From Opitutus sp. (lineage in GTDB: Bacteria > Verrucomicrobiota > Verrucomicrobiia > Opitutales > Opitutaceae), in the NCBI GenBank assembly GCA_013821985.1, contig PNJQ01000015.1, forward strand, positions 1-54,810: a stretch of DNA of 54,810 bases. The letters run 5' to 3'. Position numbers and translations under genes: made by a program. The notes under the pieces are model-generated. The model was not told where the DNA came from. It did not search any database and saw only the letters and a program-made list of their open reading frames with translations. How positions within the stretch are numbered: the stretch's first letter is position 1; each line of letters opens with the position of its first letter. Shown piece after piece: positions 34,506 to 44,726 of the stretch.

Positions 34506-36620
34506 ATGTTTTCCCGCCTCTGCCTCGCATCCGTGCTCCTCGCTGACTTTGGCGCGGGAGTGCATTGCTCGGCTGCGGGGCTGGCCCAGGAACTTCCCCG
34601 TCATGCCGAGCCGGGTGCAGCGGCGCGAGCGGTGCGCTCGGGACAGCTCCCGCGGTTGCCGGTCACGGCTGATCTATCCGTGGCTGCGGGAAACTTTGAC
34701 CTAGTGGTCTATGGCGGCACGCCGGGCGGCATTGCCTGCGCAGTGCGCGCGGCGCGCGAAGGCTTGCGAGTCCTGCTGGTCGAGCACTCGCGCCAACTTG
34801 GCGGGATGTTCACGCAGGGATTGAGCGTCATGGATACGCTCTACGCTGGTGCGCGGGCGCCAATCTATGACGAGGTGCGCCGTGGCATCCATGATTACTA
34901 CCGGATCGGTTATGGGCCGGATTCTCCTCAATTTGTCGCGAGCCGGCCCGGGCATCCGAAAACCTATTTTGAAGCACATGTGGCCGAGCAGCTGATGGAA
35001 GATCTCGTTGCACGCGAGGCGGGCATCACGGTGGTGCGAGGCTTTTATCCCGTCGCGACCGAGCGAGAAGGAGGCATTCTGCGAAGTGCCAAATTCCAGG
35101 AGAAGCACGGCGCCCGCACTTTCATTGCGCAGGGCACCACGTTTGCCGATTGTTCCTACGAGGCGGATCTCGCGGTTGCCGCGGGAGCACGTTACCGAGT
35201 AGGGCGCGAGGCGCGCGATGAGTTCAATGAAGAGCACGCGGGGCGGATTTTCCTCCGGAAAATCACGCCGTTCCCTCCGGCGCATGTCGACCCCGAGGTG
35301 ATCGCGCGCTACAAGCGCCTCAACTTGTTTCATTATGATCGGTGGTTCGAAATCGTGCGTCCGGAGAGCACGGGTGCCGCTGACCGGCAGGTCCAGACTT
35401 ACAACATCCGTGCGGTGCTGACGACCAATCCCGGCAATCGTTGGATCCCCGATCAGCCGCCGGGCGACTACGAGGCGGCGGTATGGCGGGAAATGTGGAA
35501 TCAGAAGCCGCCTTACTCGCAGTTGCTCGGACCGCTCCCAAACCAGAAATTTCTCTGGAACATGCCCGAAGTCATCGGGCCGCAGAACGATTACCCAGAC
35601 GGCGATTGGACTATCCGGGAGAACATCGTGGAGCTGCACCGGCGCGCAACCGCCAGCATGCTCTATTTTCTGCAGAATGATCCCTCAGTGCCGTCGGACG
35701 AGCAGGCGCGGTGGCGAAATCTGGGCTTTGCACGGGACGAGTTCATCGAGAGCGGCCACTTGCCAACGGAAGTCTATGCCCGGGAAACGCGGCGTATTAT
35801 CGGACGCGCGATCTTTACTGAGAATGACGCGTGCCTCGCGCCTGGACTCGAACGCACGCCGATCCAAGTCGACAGCATCGGCGTCACGGAATGGTTCGTG
35901 GATTCCCATGCGAGCACGCTCGAACGCGTCCGCGACAGCATGTTCGAGGGGGAAATCTACCTGAACTATATCAGTCATCCCGGACAGATTTCCTACCGGA
36001 CGATTTTGCCGGAGGGCTTCGACAACCTCCTTGTGCCGATCTGCCTTTCGGCGACCCACGTGGGCTGGGGCGCGATCCGGTTGGAACCGACTTGGATGGC
36101 GCTGGGGGAATCCGCGGCGTATGCAGCGGTGCTCGCCGCGGAACGAGGCATTGCGGTCTCAAGCGTGGATGGCCGGCAGCTCGCCGCGAAGCTGGCCGAG
36201 CGCCATATCTTGGTTTCCTTTTTCAACGACGTCGCGCTCGACGGGAGGGAGCCATGGGTTGCCGCGGTTCAATTGCTCGGCACGCAGGCATTTTTCCCCA
36301 GCTACGACGCGGGCACGCATCTCACCGTCGGTGGGGCGCTGGCGGAAGCGTGGACCGCTGCTGCAGCCGAATGGATCGCGGGCACACCGGTCGATCTGAA
36401 TACCCGCGCCCAACGCGTCTCGATGGCGGAGAAGTCCAGCGGACCGGCCGTGAGCGTGGAGTCATTCATCCGCCAGCTGTCGGCCGCGGTCGGCGATGCG
36501 TCACTCCTCGCACGTCTCCACGACGAAGCAGGTCTAGCGATTGCGCGCCCGCTGACTCGCGGCCTCGCCTGTCAGCTCATCGTCGCGGCCGCGCGCCTTC
36601 GTTCACCGAATAAACACTGA
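34506..36620 (+). CDS. Exported FAD-dependent oxidoreductase
   Basis: A 704-aa flavoprotein of the FAD_oxidored class common in sulfatase-rich Verrucomicrobia and Planctomycetes. The ATG at 34506 gives an export signal (MFSRLCLASVLLADFGAGVHCSAAG). The FAD-binding fold is FDLVVYGGTPGGIACAVRAAREGLRVLLVEH, followed by QLGGMFTQGLS. Later landmarks are TFADCSYEADLAVAAGARYRVGREA and the C-terminal FDNLLVPICLSATHVGWGAIRLEPTWMALGESAAYAAVLA. It is first in the rightward arm, 80 nt before the TonB receptor gene. The substrate is unknown; oxidation of a sugar or polyol hydroxyl is likely. Confidence 0.82.
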   Translation: MFSRLCLASVLLADFGAGVHCSAAGLAQELPRHAEPGAAARAVRSGQLPRLPVTADLSVAAGNFDLVVYGGTPGGIACAVRAAREGLRVLLVEHSRQLGGMFTQGLSVMDTLYAGARAPIYDEVRRGIHDYYRIGYGPDSPQFVASRPGHPKTYFEAHVAEQLMEDLVAREAGITVVRGFYPVATEREGGILRSAKFQEKHGARTFIAQGTTFADCSYEADLAVAAGARYRVGREARDEFNEEHAGRIFLRKITPFPPAHVDPEVIARYKRLNLFHYDRWFEIVRPESTGAADRQVQTYNIRAVLTTNPGNRWIPDQPPGDYEAAVWREMWNQKPPYSQLLGPLPNQKFLWNMPEVIGPQNDYPDGDWTIRENIVELHRRATASMLYFLQNDPSVPSDEQARWRNLGFARDEFIESGHLPTEVYARETRRIIGRAIFTENDACLAPGLERTPIQVDSIGVTEWFVDSHASTLERVRDSMFEGEIYLNYISHPGQISYRTILPEGFDNLLVPICLSATHVGWGAIRLEPTWMALGESAAYAAVLAAERGIAVSSVDGRQLAAKLAERHILVSFFNDVALDGREPWVAAVQLLGTQAFFPSYDAGTHLTVGGALAEAWTAAAAEWIAGTPVDLNTRAQRVSMAEKSSGPAVSVESFIRQLSAAVGDASLLARLHDEAGLAIARPLTRGLACQLIVAAARLRSPNKH

Positions 36621-36700
36621 ATTTGTCACCTCCGCGACCTTCCGGGCCGCTGCCCTGTTCCTACCTAACCACCAACATGCTGTTCCGTTCCTACCCCGTA

Positions 36701-39061
36701 ATGAAAACTACTGCATCCCACCTCATCATGGGCGTGCTGGCGTCGTCCCTCGCGGTCGCCCTCAGCGCGCAAACGGCTCCCCAGGTCGATCAAGTCGTCG
36801 AACTCTCCAAGTTCGAGGTCTCGGCCAAAGCCAGCCGTGGCTACGTCACCACCTCGTCGATGAGCGCGTCGCGCATCGCCGTGCCGATCACCGAACTGCC
36901 GGCCTCCGTGGTCGTCATCAACGAAAAGCTCATTGCCGATACGGTGGCGATCGAGTTGCGCGACACGCTCAGCCTCGTGAGCGGCATCCAGCAGAGCGCG
37001 CCGCCGCAAGGCAGTAATGAAATTTCGATGCGCGGTTACACGCTCGTCGGCGCCCAGAGAGATGGCGTGACCGACTATATGATGTCGACCGGTTCGGAAG
37101 CCAGCGGTGGTTTCGACTATGCCCTGGCAGAGCGCATCGAAATCGTGAAGGGCCCGTCCGGCGTCCTTTACGGTGCGCACAATCCTGGCGGCATCGTGAA
37201 CCTCGTGAGCAAGCGCCCGCTCTCCAATCCGCAGACAAAGATCACGATGATGGGCGGCTCATACGGCACATGGCGCACGGAGCTCGACGCCTCAAATTTC
37301 TTCGATGCGGACCGACGCTTTGGCTGGCGGTTAGCAGCCGCACGCGGTGCCACGGACACGGTCGTCACCGATCGTCCTCAGAAAGGCGACGGCATGCTGG
37401 CATTGAATCCCAGCCTCTCCTTCCGGTCCAAGAACGGCTGGTATGTGTGGGTGTGGGGCGCGATCATCCGTGATCACCTGAAAAAGGCGACGCTCGGCAC
37501 ACCGGCCTTGCCCACCGACCCGGGCTTCAGCTTCCCCTCGAATCCGTCGAAGAACGGTGCGCCGCTCTACGAAGTGGCGTACAACCACATGCTCACTAAC
37601 CTCCAATACACCGACAGCGATGTCTATGAGGCGGGGGTGAGCAAGGGCTTCGACCTTGGTCCGGTGCGGATGGACATGCGTCTGCTCGGTCGCGACTTTA
37701 AACTGCAGGGCGAACAGGCGAGCCGCATCCGGGGCGTCGATGCCTTTGACATTCTGATCGACGGCAATGATCGCATCATCGGCCAGGACTTCCGTGCGAT
37801 TCCTCTTTCTTCCGCCATCGGTCGCGTGGCGAAGATGGGTCGCGCTGCTGTGCGCTATGACCAGAATCCGTTTAAGACCACCGGCCAGCTTGGATCGGCG
37901 GACTTCAACTTCAGTTTTGATGCGGGTCCGGTGCGCAGCCAGTTGCTCGCCTACGGCACCTATGGCAACCGCAAGGCACAGACGCAGGTTTCGAACTACG
38001 ACATCCGCAACACCGTGACGCTTTCGTCGATGGGCTTCCCCACGATTGACGGCCGCGTGGTTGTGCAATTCTGGCCGCACCCCGTCGTCGTGCCGACGAT
38101 CGAGCAGATGATCCAGCTCTCTGATGCTCGCACCATCGGCCGCGTGACGATCAATGCGATCGATGATTCCGCGTATGGCGCGATCGAGCGCCTCTCGTTC
38201 TGGGACAACCGAATCTTCCTCGTGGGCGGCTGGCGCCACGACAAGCAGGATAGCAAGATTCGCGCCTACAATGCGAACGGCACGACCTTCTCCACCACGA
38301 TCAACAATGACCGCGTGAACACCCGCTCGTTGTCCGCTCTCGCAAAAGTCTACAAAGGCGAGAAGGGCGAGGCATCCGTCTTCATCAACAACAACGAGAC
38401 CTTCATTCCCGTCACTACGGTTGACCGCCGGCTTGCCACCTTCGGCCAGAAATACCCGAACCGCGTCGCGTCCAATGACGAATTCGGCCTGAAGCTCGAC
38501 ATGCTGAATAGCCGCCTCGTGACGACGATTTCCGTGTTCAAGACCACGGAGACCAACGTGCTCGTGACCGAGAACGATGAGACCGGTGCCATCACGGGCA
38601 CACCCTCGACGTTCTATCAGACGCCGATCGGCACCCGCACCACGAAGGGCTGGGAGGCGGACATCAATTTCGCGCCCGCTCCCGGCTGGGAAGTGATCCT
38701 TTCCTACTCGAAAGTGGATCCGCGTCTCGAGACGGGCAATTACGCGCAGAAGATTGCGTTCAACACCGCGACCGCTGCGCTCCGCTACGAATTCATGCAC
38801 GGTCCCTTGAAGGGCTTGTCCGCGATGTGGCAATACAACCAGTGGGGGAAGAGTGCCCTGAGCAGCCGCTCGTATTGGATCATTCCGGGCGGCGATCTGC
38901 ACACCCTGCTGCTCGGTTACCAAATCAGCAAAAATTGGACTGCTCGACTCCGCGTGGAGAACGTCCTCGACGAGCGCAGTGTTTACCCGAGTACGAACGA
39001 AACCGCCTTGGATATCACCCGCGATCGCAACTACCGCCTGAGCGTTACGTATGCGTTCTGA
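36701..39061 (+). CDS. TonB-dependent outer-membrane receptor
   Basis: A 786-aa receptor, apparently complete. A signal peptide (MKTTASHLIMGVLASSLAVALSAQ) supports the start at 36701, with in-frame ATG alternatives at 36677 and beyond. After the mature start comes VVELSKFEVSA, a motif frequent in Opitutaceae receptors. The plug follows (ELPASVVVINEKLIAD, LSLVSGIQ, ISMRGYTLVGAQRDGV, IEIVKGPSGVLYGAHNPGGIVNLVSKRP). A barrel ends in RNYRLSVTYAF with the usual terminal Phe. It is more similar in layout to ferric-siderophore receptors than the one at the left edge. Genomic context suggests uptake of the compound degraded by this locus. Confidence 0.9.
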   Translation: MKTTASHLIMGVLASSLAVALSAQTAPQVDQVVELSKFEVSAKASRGYVTTSSMSASRIAVPITELPASVVVINEKLIADTVAIELRDTLSLVSGIQQSAPPQGSNEISMRGYTLVGAQRDGVTDYMMSTGSEASGGFDYALAERIEIVKGPSGVLYGAHNPGGIVNLVSKRPLSNPQTKITMMGGSYGTWRTELDASNFFDADRRFGWRLAAARGATDTVVTDRPQKGDGMLALNPSLSFRSKNGWYVWVWGAIIRDHLKKATLGTPALPTDPGFSFPSNPSKNGAPLYEVAYNHMLTNLQYTDSDVYEAGVSKGFDLGPVRMDMRLLGRDFKLQGEQASRIRGVDAFDILIDGNDRIIGQDFRAIPLSSAIGRVAKMGRAAVRYDQNPFKTTGQLGSADFNFSFDAGPVRSQLLAYGTYGNRKAQTQVSNYDIRNTVTLSSMGFPTIDGRVVVQFWPHPVVVPTIEQMIQLSDARTIGRVTINAIDDSAYGAIERLSFWDNRIFLVGGWRHDKQDSKIRAYNANGTTFSTTINNDRVNTRSLSALAKVYKGEKGEASVFINNNETFIPVTTVDRRLATFGQKYPNRVASNDEFGLKLDMLNSRLVTTISVFKTTETNVLVTENDETGAITGTPSTFYQTPIGTRTTKGWEADINFAPAPGWEVILSYSKVDPRLETGNYAQKIAFNTATAALRYEFMHGPLKGLSAMWQYNQWGKSALSSRSYWIIPGGDLHTLLLGYQISKNWTARLRVENVLDERSVYPSTNETALDITRDRNYRLSVTYAF

Positions 39062-40613
39062 GCCGACCTCCGCCTTTCCTCGACTCCGCCCGTCCGCCGT
39101 GCTTCAGCGCGGCGGGCAGTGGATGCGGGTGATGGGCGGACTGCTGCTCGCCGGACACGGCGCGGCCACTTGCGCCCCTTTGGGGGATGAGTCGGCGGCG
39201 GTCGAGGGACCCCGTCGGCTCAACGTGCTCTTGCTCGCGGTCGATGACCTGCGCCCGGAACTCGGCTGCTACGGCACGTCGTTGGTGCGGACGCCGCAGA
39301 TCGATCGCTTCGCGCAAAGTGCGACGGTCTTCGAGCGGGCGTATTGCCAGTTTCCGCTCTGCGCTCCCTCGCGCGCGAGCTTCCTTACTGGCACCCGGCC
39401 CGACACCACTCGCGTCCAGGATCTCTATTCCGACTTCCGCGTGTCGCTACCGCGCCTGGAGTCGATGCCGCAGAATTTCAAGAACCGCGGTTACTTCACG
39501 GATCGCTTCGGCAAGATATTCCACATAGACGACGTTGCGTCCTGGACTCCGACGAGACCTTTGGAGCAATTCGGTCCTGCCGAACCGGCCAAACGCGCGC
39601 CTTACGCCAATCCGGCACTTAATGCAGCCGGCTGGAAGAAATTCGATGCCGCCAAAGCCGCTGGTCTCACCGGCATGGCGCTCGAGCGCTCGCAGCGCGG
39701 CCCAGCCTTGGAAATCACGGACCTCGCCGATGACGCCTTGCCGGATGGGAAGATTGCGGCGGAAGCGATTGCGGCGCTGCAGCGCCTCCGCCGGGAGAAT
39801 CAGCCATTCTTCCTCGCGGTCGGCTTTCTCAAGCCGCATCTGCCGTTCGTCGCGCCTCGAAAATACTGGGACCTCTATGACGAATCAAAAATCACGCTGC
39901 CGGCGAACCGCGTCCGCGTGGCTTCGCCCGTGGTCCTCGGTGACGGTGTCGAATTCTACACCTACACCGATGTGCCTGGCGAGCGGCCGGTCCCGGATGA
40001 CTACGCGCGGCAGGCGGCGCACGGTTACCTCGCTTGCGTGAGTTTCGTGGATGCGCAAATCGGACGCGTGCTCGATGAACTCGATCGGCTGGGTCTTACA
40101 GACGACACGATCGTGGTCCTCTGGGGCGACCACGGGTTCAAATTGGGTGAGCACGGCGGCTGGGGAAAACTGACGAATTTCGAAGTCGATGCACGCGTGC
40201 CACTGATCATCCGTGCGCCGGGCAAGGGGCAGGGCAGGCGGGTGCGCGCGCTCGTCGAAGCCGTGGATGTCTTCCCGACATTGCTCGAACTGACGCACGG
40301 GGCTCTCCCCGCGCAGCTCGAAGGAAGCAGTCTGGTTCCCCTGCTGGACAATGCTGAACGGACCTGGAAAACGGCCGCGTTCACGCAGTGCCGCCGCGAT
40401 GGCGAGGATTGGAGCGGCCAGTCGATTCGCACCGATCAATATCGGCTCACCCGCTGGAGCCGCCCGGGCGAAATGGACAGCATCGAACTCTACGATCACA
40501 ACGTGGATCCCGACGAAAACAACAACCTCGCCGACTTGCCGGCCAACACGGAATTGCGGCGGAGGTTGCTCACGCAGCTGGCCGCCGGTTGGACTGCGGC
40601 GCGGCCGAAATGA
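39051..40613 (+). CDS. Type I sulfatase (iduronate-2-sulfatase-like)
   Basis: A 520-aa sulfatase hydrolysing a sulfate ester. The formylglycine site is C104 in FPLCAPSRASF (C-x-P-S-R), requiring maturation by a formylglycine-generating enzyme. Metal residues are in LLLAVDDLRPELGCYG and VVLWGDHGFKLGEHGGWGK. An export signal lies around residues 25-42 (MRVMGGLLLAGHGAATCAP), so translation may start at 39123. The ATG at 39051 overlaps the receptor gene by 11 nt and suggests coupling. The C-terminal DHNVDPDENNNLAD is typical of the family. The substrate could be a sulfated glycan or glycerol derivative. Confidence 0.9.
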   Translation: MRSEPTSAFPRLRPSAVLQRGGQWMRVMGGLLLAGHGAATCAPLGDESAAVEGPRRLNVLLLAVDDLRPELGCYGTSLVRTPQIDRFAQSATVFERAYCQFPLCAPSRASFLTGTRPDTTRVQDLYSDFRVSLPRLESMPQNFKNRGYFTDRFGKIFHIDDVASWTPTRPLEQFGPAEPAKRAPYANPALNAAGWKKFDAAKAAGLTGMALERSQRGPALEITDLADDALPDGKIAAEAIAALQRLRRENQPFFLAVGFLKPHLPFVAPRKYWDLYDESKITLPANRVRVASPVVLGDGVEFYTYTDVPGERPVPDDYARQAAHGYLACVSFVDAQIGRVLDELDRLGLTDDTIVVLWGDHGFKLGEHGGWGKLTNFEVDARVPLIIRAPGKGQGRRVRALVEAVDVFPTLLELTHGALPAQLEGSSLVPLLDNAERTWKTAAFTQCRRDGEDWSGQSIRTDQYRLTRWSRPGEMDSIELYDHNVDPDENNNLADLPANTELRRRLLTQLAAGWTAARPK

Positions 40614-40678
40614 TCATTCTCCACCCCTGCAGGTTGGCAGCGAGTGTTGCCTTCCCGCCCTCCGGACCTGATTTACCC

Positions 40679-40698
40679 GACCGTTCCGGTCATTTTTT
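40679..40698 (+). terminator. Possible intrinsic terminator or attenuator
   Basis: A hairpin GACCG-TTC-CGGTC is followed after one base by six T residues. It lies after the sulfatase gene and ends 6 nt before the MFS start codon, so it could also attenuate read-through into the transporter. The 5-bp stem is short. Confidence 0.4.
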
Positions 40699-40704
40699 CA
40701 CCTG

Positions 40705-41934
40705 ATGCTTCTAACTCCGCAACGCCGCCGCTGGATCATTCTCGCCATCATCTTCAGCGCGATCGTGCTGAACTATGTCGACCGGCAAATCGTCTCGATT
40801 CTCAAGCCGACGCTGAAGCTCGAGTTCGGTTTCGATGATCGCGGCTACGCCCTGCTCGTGAATATTTTCACGATCGGCTACGCCACGATGTATCCGGTGG
40901 CCGGGTGGCTCGTGGATCGATTCGGACCCCGTCCGGTCCTGATGGCGGGTGTCGTCTCATGGTCGCTCGCGTGCATGGGCGCGGGATTGACCCGCTCGTT
41001 CGCCGCTTTCTCGTTTTTCCGCGGCGTGCTCGGCTTGAGCGAGCCGACCGCCTTTCCGGCGCAATTGCGCGTCGTGACAACTTGGTTTCCGGGATCGCTG
41101 CGCGGCACGGCGAACAGCATCAGCGTCGCCGGAGGAACCTTTGGGTCGATCATTGCCCCGCCGCTGGTCGCCTGGCTTGCCCTAACGTTTAACTGGCACA
41201 CCGCTTTCCTCGTGCCCGGCGCGCTTGGACTCGTCGTCGCCGTTCTATGGTGGGCAATTTACCGCGATCCACCGCCTGAGGTGCTGGCCGAAGCCACCGC
41301 CGGAGTTCCGGAGGGCGAAAAACCGTTTTTATGGGGACAACTGTGGAGCACGCGGACGCTCTGGGCGATTTTGCTCATTCGGTTCATCAGTGATCCGGTG
41401 TGGTATTTCTGCCTTTTCTGGCTGCCGGGCTATTTGCAGGAAAATTCCGGCCTGACGCTGGCGCAGGTCGGCATGGTTGGTTGGATTCCGTTCCTCGTGG
41501 CGGATCTCGGCGGCATTGGAAGTGCCGCCTGGTCGGATCGCATGGTGCGCCGCGGCACTCCGCCACTGCTCGCGCGCAAGCGCATGCTCACCACGGTTGC
41601 GTGCCTTGCGCCACTATGCGCGCTTACGCCGCATTTTCCGCATCCGGCAGCGACACTGCTGATCTTCAGCCTCGTTGCGACCGCATGCTTGAGCTGGCTG
41701 TTCAGCCTCAGCGTCGTGATCGCAGAATCGTTCCCGGTGCGCAACGCAGCCAGTGTCCTTGGCATTGCGGGCGGCTGCGGCGCGGCGGGCGCGGTGGTGT
41801 TCAACACCTTTGTCGGTGAGATGATGACCTCGTTCGGCCCGGGCCGAGTTTTTGGCGCGATGGCGCTGTTGCATCCGATTGCCGTCGTAATCCTCTGGAC
41901 CCTCGTCCGTCCGGAAAAACCGCGCGCAGCATGA
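40705..41934 (+). CDS. MFS transporter, anion:cation symporter-like
   Basis: A 409-aa inner-membrane transporter with 12 predicted helices. Family marks include NYVDRQIVSILKP in helix 1, GWLVDRFGPRP (MFS loop 2-3 motif), FFRGVLGLSEPTAFPAQLRVVTTWFP and the central loop before FLWGQLWSTRTLWAILL. It resembles the hexuronate/phthalate (ExuT) branch, which imports sugar acids and related anions. Its position between sulfatase and phosphodiesterase genes suggests uptake of a liberated sugar acid or polyol. The 3' end overlaps the phosphodiesterase start by 4 nt. Confidence 0.87.
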   Translation: MLLTPQRRRWIILAIIFSAIVLNYVDRQIVSILKPTLKLEFGFDDRGYALLVNIFTIGYATMYPVAGWLVDRFGPRPVLMAGVVSWSLACMGAGLTRSFAAFSFFRGVLGLSEPTAFPAQLRVVTTWFPGSLRGTANSISVAGGTFGSIIAPPLVAWLALTFNWHTAFLVPGALGLVVAVLWWAIYRDPPPEVLAEATAGVPEGEKPFLWGQLWSTRTLWAILLIRFISDPVWYFCLFWLPGYLQENSGLTLAQVGMVGWIPFLVADLGGIGSAAWSDRMVRRGTPPLLARKRMLTTVACLAPLCALTPHFPHPAATLLIFSLVATACLSWLFSLSVVIAESFPVRNAASVLGIAGGCGAAGAVVFNTFVGEMMTSFGPGRVFGAMALLHPIAVVILWTLVRPEKPRAA

Positions 41935-43292
41935 AATCGTTCCTTCCCGCTTTGATCCTGCTGCTCGTTCCGGCTCTGCATGCGGTGCCCGATCGAAGCC
42001 TGTTGCTCATCTCGATCGACGGCCTGCGCACCGATTACTTGGCGGAAGCGGACCGGCATGGTTTGAAAGTGCCGCACCTGCGCGAGCTTTGGGCCGCGGG
42101 CGTGCATGCTTCGAGCGTCCTCGGCGCGTTGCCGACGTCGACCTATCCGAGTCACACGACGTTGATCACCGGCACATCTCCGGCGCGCCATGGCATTGCG
42201 TCGAACCAGCCGTTCAGCGCCACGGGTGAAACGAGCTATCGGTGGTATTGGTATTCCGAAGACATGACCTCTCCGCCACTTTGGGAGGCCGCCGCCGCGG
42301 CCGGCTACGAAGTCGGCAGCGTGAGCTGGCCCGTGACGGTCGGCGCAAAGGGCATCAAGTATAACATCGCTGATTTCACCGGCACGCGCAGCGATGAGGA
42401 CGCGAAAATGATCCGCGCATGGGCGGGTCGGGAGTTCATCGACGAACTGGCTCGCGATGCCGGCGTGTTGCTGACCGATGCGAACCTCGGCACGAAGCGC
42501 GATTGGGCGCGCACGCGCTACATCCTCGGTATTATTCGCACGAAGAAACCCCGTTTCATGATCACGCACTTCGTGGCGGCCGACCACCACCAGCACAAGA
42601 CGGGGCCGTTCAGCGCGCCCGCGTTGGCGGCGATCGAGGAGATCGACGAAATGGTTGGCCAGATCGTGGAGGCGATGCGCCGGGAATATCCGAATGCGGC
42701 GGTGTGTGTGGTTTCGGATCATGGTTTCTCCGGCATCACGCACGCGCTTGCGCTGCAGGACGCGTTCGTGCGCGCGGGTTTGATCACGCTCAAGTCGAAG
42801 CAACGCACCTTGGAGATGGGGGGCGTGCAAGATTGGGTGGCGTTCCCTTGGGAAGCTGGAGGTTCAGCGGCGATCGTGCTGAAGAACCCAGAAGATGCCG
42901 ACGCGCAGCGGCGCACTCGCCTGGCGCTGGACACGCTCGCCGCGGATTCCGCCAACGGCATCGTGCGCATTCTGGACCGCGAGCAAATCGCCCAACTTGG
43001 CGGCACGTCCCGCGCGGATTTCTGGGTCGATCTTAAACCCGGCTTTAGCTTCAGCCCGCTGCTTGGCGGTTCGACGGTGTTGCCTTCCAGCCGCGGCGGC
43101 ACCCATGGTCACGTGCCGACGCATCCGGAAATGAGCTCCACGTTTGTGTTCGTCGGGCCGGGCGTGCGTCAGGGCGACGTGGGCGCGATCGACATGCGCA
43201 GCATTGCGCCGACGCTCGCGAAATTTTTGCAGGTGCCGCTCCCCACGGCCGAGTTGCCCGCGCTCGACGTCTTCAATCCCGCTTCTCGCTAG
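41931..43292 (+). CDS. Exported nucleotide pyrophosphatase/phosphodiesterase-like protein
   Basis: A 453-aa exported alkaline-phosphatase-superfamily enzyme. A signal peptide (MKSFLPALILLLVPALHA) precedes LLISIDGLRTDYL with metal ligand D30. The nucleophile region is PTSTYPSHTTLITGTSPARHG, probably Thr71. Further metal residues are in THFVAADHHQHKTGP and VVSDHGFSGI, with a late His in RGGTHGHVP. Members cleave phosphodiester or pyrophosphate bonds, for instance in nucleotides, glycerophosphodiesters or lysophospholipids. It is coupled to the transporter gene by an ATGA overlap and precedes a second FAD oxidoreductase by 30 nt. Confidence 0.88.
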   Translation: MKSFLPALILLLVPALHAVPDRSLLLISIDGLRTDYLAEADRHGLKVPHLRELWAAGVHASSVLGALPTSTYPSHTTLITGTSPARHGIASNQPFSATGETSYRWYWYSEDMTSPPLWEAAAAAGYEVGSVSWPVTVGAKGIKYNIADFTGTRSDEDAKMIRAWAGREFIDELARDAGVLLTDANLGTKRDWARTRYILGIIRTKKPRFMITHFVAADHHQHKTGPFSAPALAAIEEIDEMVGQIVEAMRREYPNAAVCVVSDHGFSGITHALALQDAFVRAGLITLKSKQRTLEMGGVQDWVAFPWEAGGSAAIVLKNPEDADAQRRTRLALDTLAADSANGIVRILDREQIAQLGGTSRADFWVDLKPGFSFSPLLGGSTVLPSSRGGTHGHVPTHPEMSSTFVFVGPGVRQGDVGAIDMRSIAPTLAKFLQVPLPTAELPALDVFNPASR

Positions 43293-43322
43293 ACCTAGTC
43301 AGCCTTCGATCAATTTTTCTCC

Positions 43323-44726
43323 ATGAATCCCAATTCTTCTTCCGTCATCCAGGAACCCGCGCGGTCGGTCCCCGTCCGCGCTGAATACGACGTGCTCGTC
43401 GTCGGCGGCGGACCAGCCGGCCTTACGACCGCCCTCGCTGCGGCGGAGGACGGCCTGAAGGTTGGTCTGATCGAGAGTCGCAGCTTTGTGGGCGGCAACA
43501 TGACCATTGGCCTGCCAGTGCTCGGATTTCTGGGGCAGAAAAAGAACCAAATCATCAACGGGCTCCCGCAAAAATTCATTGATCGTCTGCGCGCCGTGAA
43601 AGGCGCGAGCGAGCACCGCTGGTGCCCGTTGCACATGGGCATCACGCTCGTCGAGCCGGAGGCGGTAAAGAATGTCGCGCTGCAGATGCTGCTCGAAGCG
43701 AAGGTCGACGTGACATTCTACGCGTTTTGCGCCGGCGTGGTCATGGACGGCGATACGATCCGGGGCATCGTGATCGAGAGCAAAAGCGGTCGCGAGGCCG
43801 TGCTCGGCAAGATCGTCGTCGATTGCACGGGCGATGCCGATGTCGCCTACCGCGCCGGCGTGCCCTGCGAGAAGGGCAGCAAGGAAAGCGGCGGTATGCA
43901 GCCGCCGACGCTGATGTTCTGCCTTGGCGGAGTGGACACGGAAAAATTGCGCATGAGCATCGCGGAGCAGACGCGGACGTATCTGACGGATTTCATCCCG
44001 GCCGAATATTTCGGACAGAACAACCAATTCATCGTCGTCGGTCTGCGCGAACTCATCGCGAAGGCGCGCGCTGAGCGGAAACTCAACATTCCAAACGAGC
44101 GCACGATCATCATCACCGGCCTGCGCGAGGGCGAAGTGTGGATCAACATGACGCGCGTCGCCGGCACGGACGGCACGGACATGCGCAGCTTGTCTCAGGG
44201 AGAGATTGAGGCGCGCCTCCAGATCGAGGACATCCACACCTACTTAAAGAATTACGTGCCGGGCTTCGAGGGCTGCTACTTCGCCAAGACGGCGCCTTTC
44301 CTCGGCATTCGCGAAACCCGTCGCATCGTCGGCCATTACACGATGACGCAGGAAGACGTGCTCGGCTGTCGGCATTTCGATGATGCGATTGCGGTCGCGA
44401 GCTACCCGATCGACATCCATCGCCCGGGCGATGAGGGCTGCACGCTGATCTGGTGCGGCGACTGTTACGATATCCCGTTCCGCTCGCTGCTGCCGCAGAA
44501 GGTTAAGAATCTCATCGTGGCCGGGCGCTGTATCTCAACGACGCATGAGGCGATGGGGGCGATCCGCGTCATGGCCACCTGCATGGCCATGGGCGAGGCG
44601 GCCGGCCGCGCCGCCAAGCAGGCGATCCGCCGCGGCGTTGCGCCCACCGAAGTCGATGTGCCGGCGTTGCAGGGGGAACTCCGTGCCCGCGGGGCCTACC
44701 TGCGCGACGCCCAAGTCCCCGCATGA
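43323..44726 (+). CDS. Cytoplasmic FAD-dependent oxidoreductase
   Basis: A 467-aa flavoprotein without a signal peptide, of the same broad class as the exported one at the start of this arm. The FAD-binding fold is YDVLVVGGGPAGLTTALAAAEDGLKVGLIESRSFVGGNMT. Other class features are VVDCTGDADVAYRAGVPCEKG, GLREGEVWINMTRVAGTDG, RETRRIVGHYTMTQEDV and VKNLIVAGRCISTTHEAMGAIRVMATCMAMGEAAG. It starts after the pyrimidine-rich leader ATTTTTCTCC and overlaps the next sulfatase gene by 4 nt. It could oxidise the imported intermediate. Confidence 0.83.
   Translation: MNPNSSSVIQEPARSVPVRAEYDVLVVGGGPAGLTTALAAAEDGLKVGLIESRSFVGGNMTIGLPVLGFLGQKKNQIINGLPQKFIDRLRAVKGASEHRWCPLHMGITLVEPEAVKNVALQMLLEAKVDVTFYAFCAGVVMDGDTIRGIVIESKSGREAVLGKIVVDCTGDADVAYRAGVPCEKGSKESGGMQPPTLMFCLGGVDTEKLRMSIAEQTRTYLTDFIPAEYFGQNNQFIVVGLRELIAKARAERKLNIPNERTIIITGLREGEVWINMTRVAGTDGTDMRSLSQGEIEARLQIEDIHTYLKNYVPGFEGCYFAKTAPFLGIRETRRIVGHYTMTQEDVLGCRHFDDAIAVASYPIDIHRPGDEGCTLIWCGDCYDIPFRSLLPQKVKNLIVAGRCISTTHEAMGAIRVMATCMAMGEAAGRAAKQAIRRGVAPTEVDVPALQGELRARGAYLRDAQVPA

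Noticed and set aside
37331..38923. Minus-strand 530-codon open frame inside the TonB receptor gene
   Set aside because: Shadow frame; the plus strand encodes a complete receptor.
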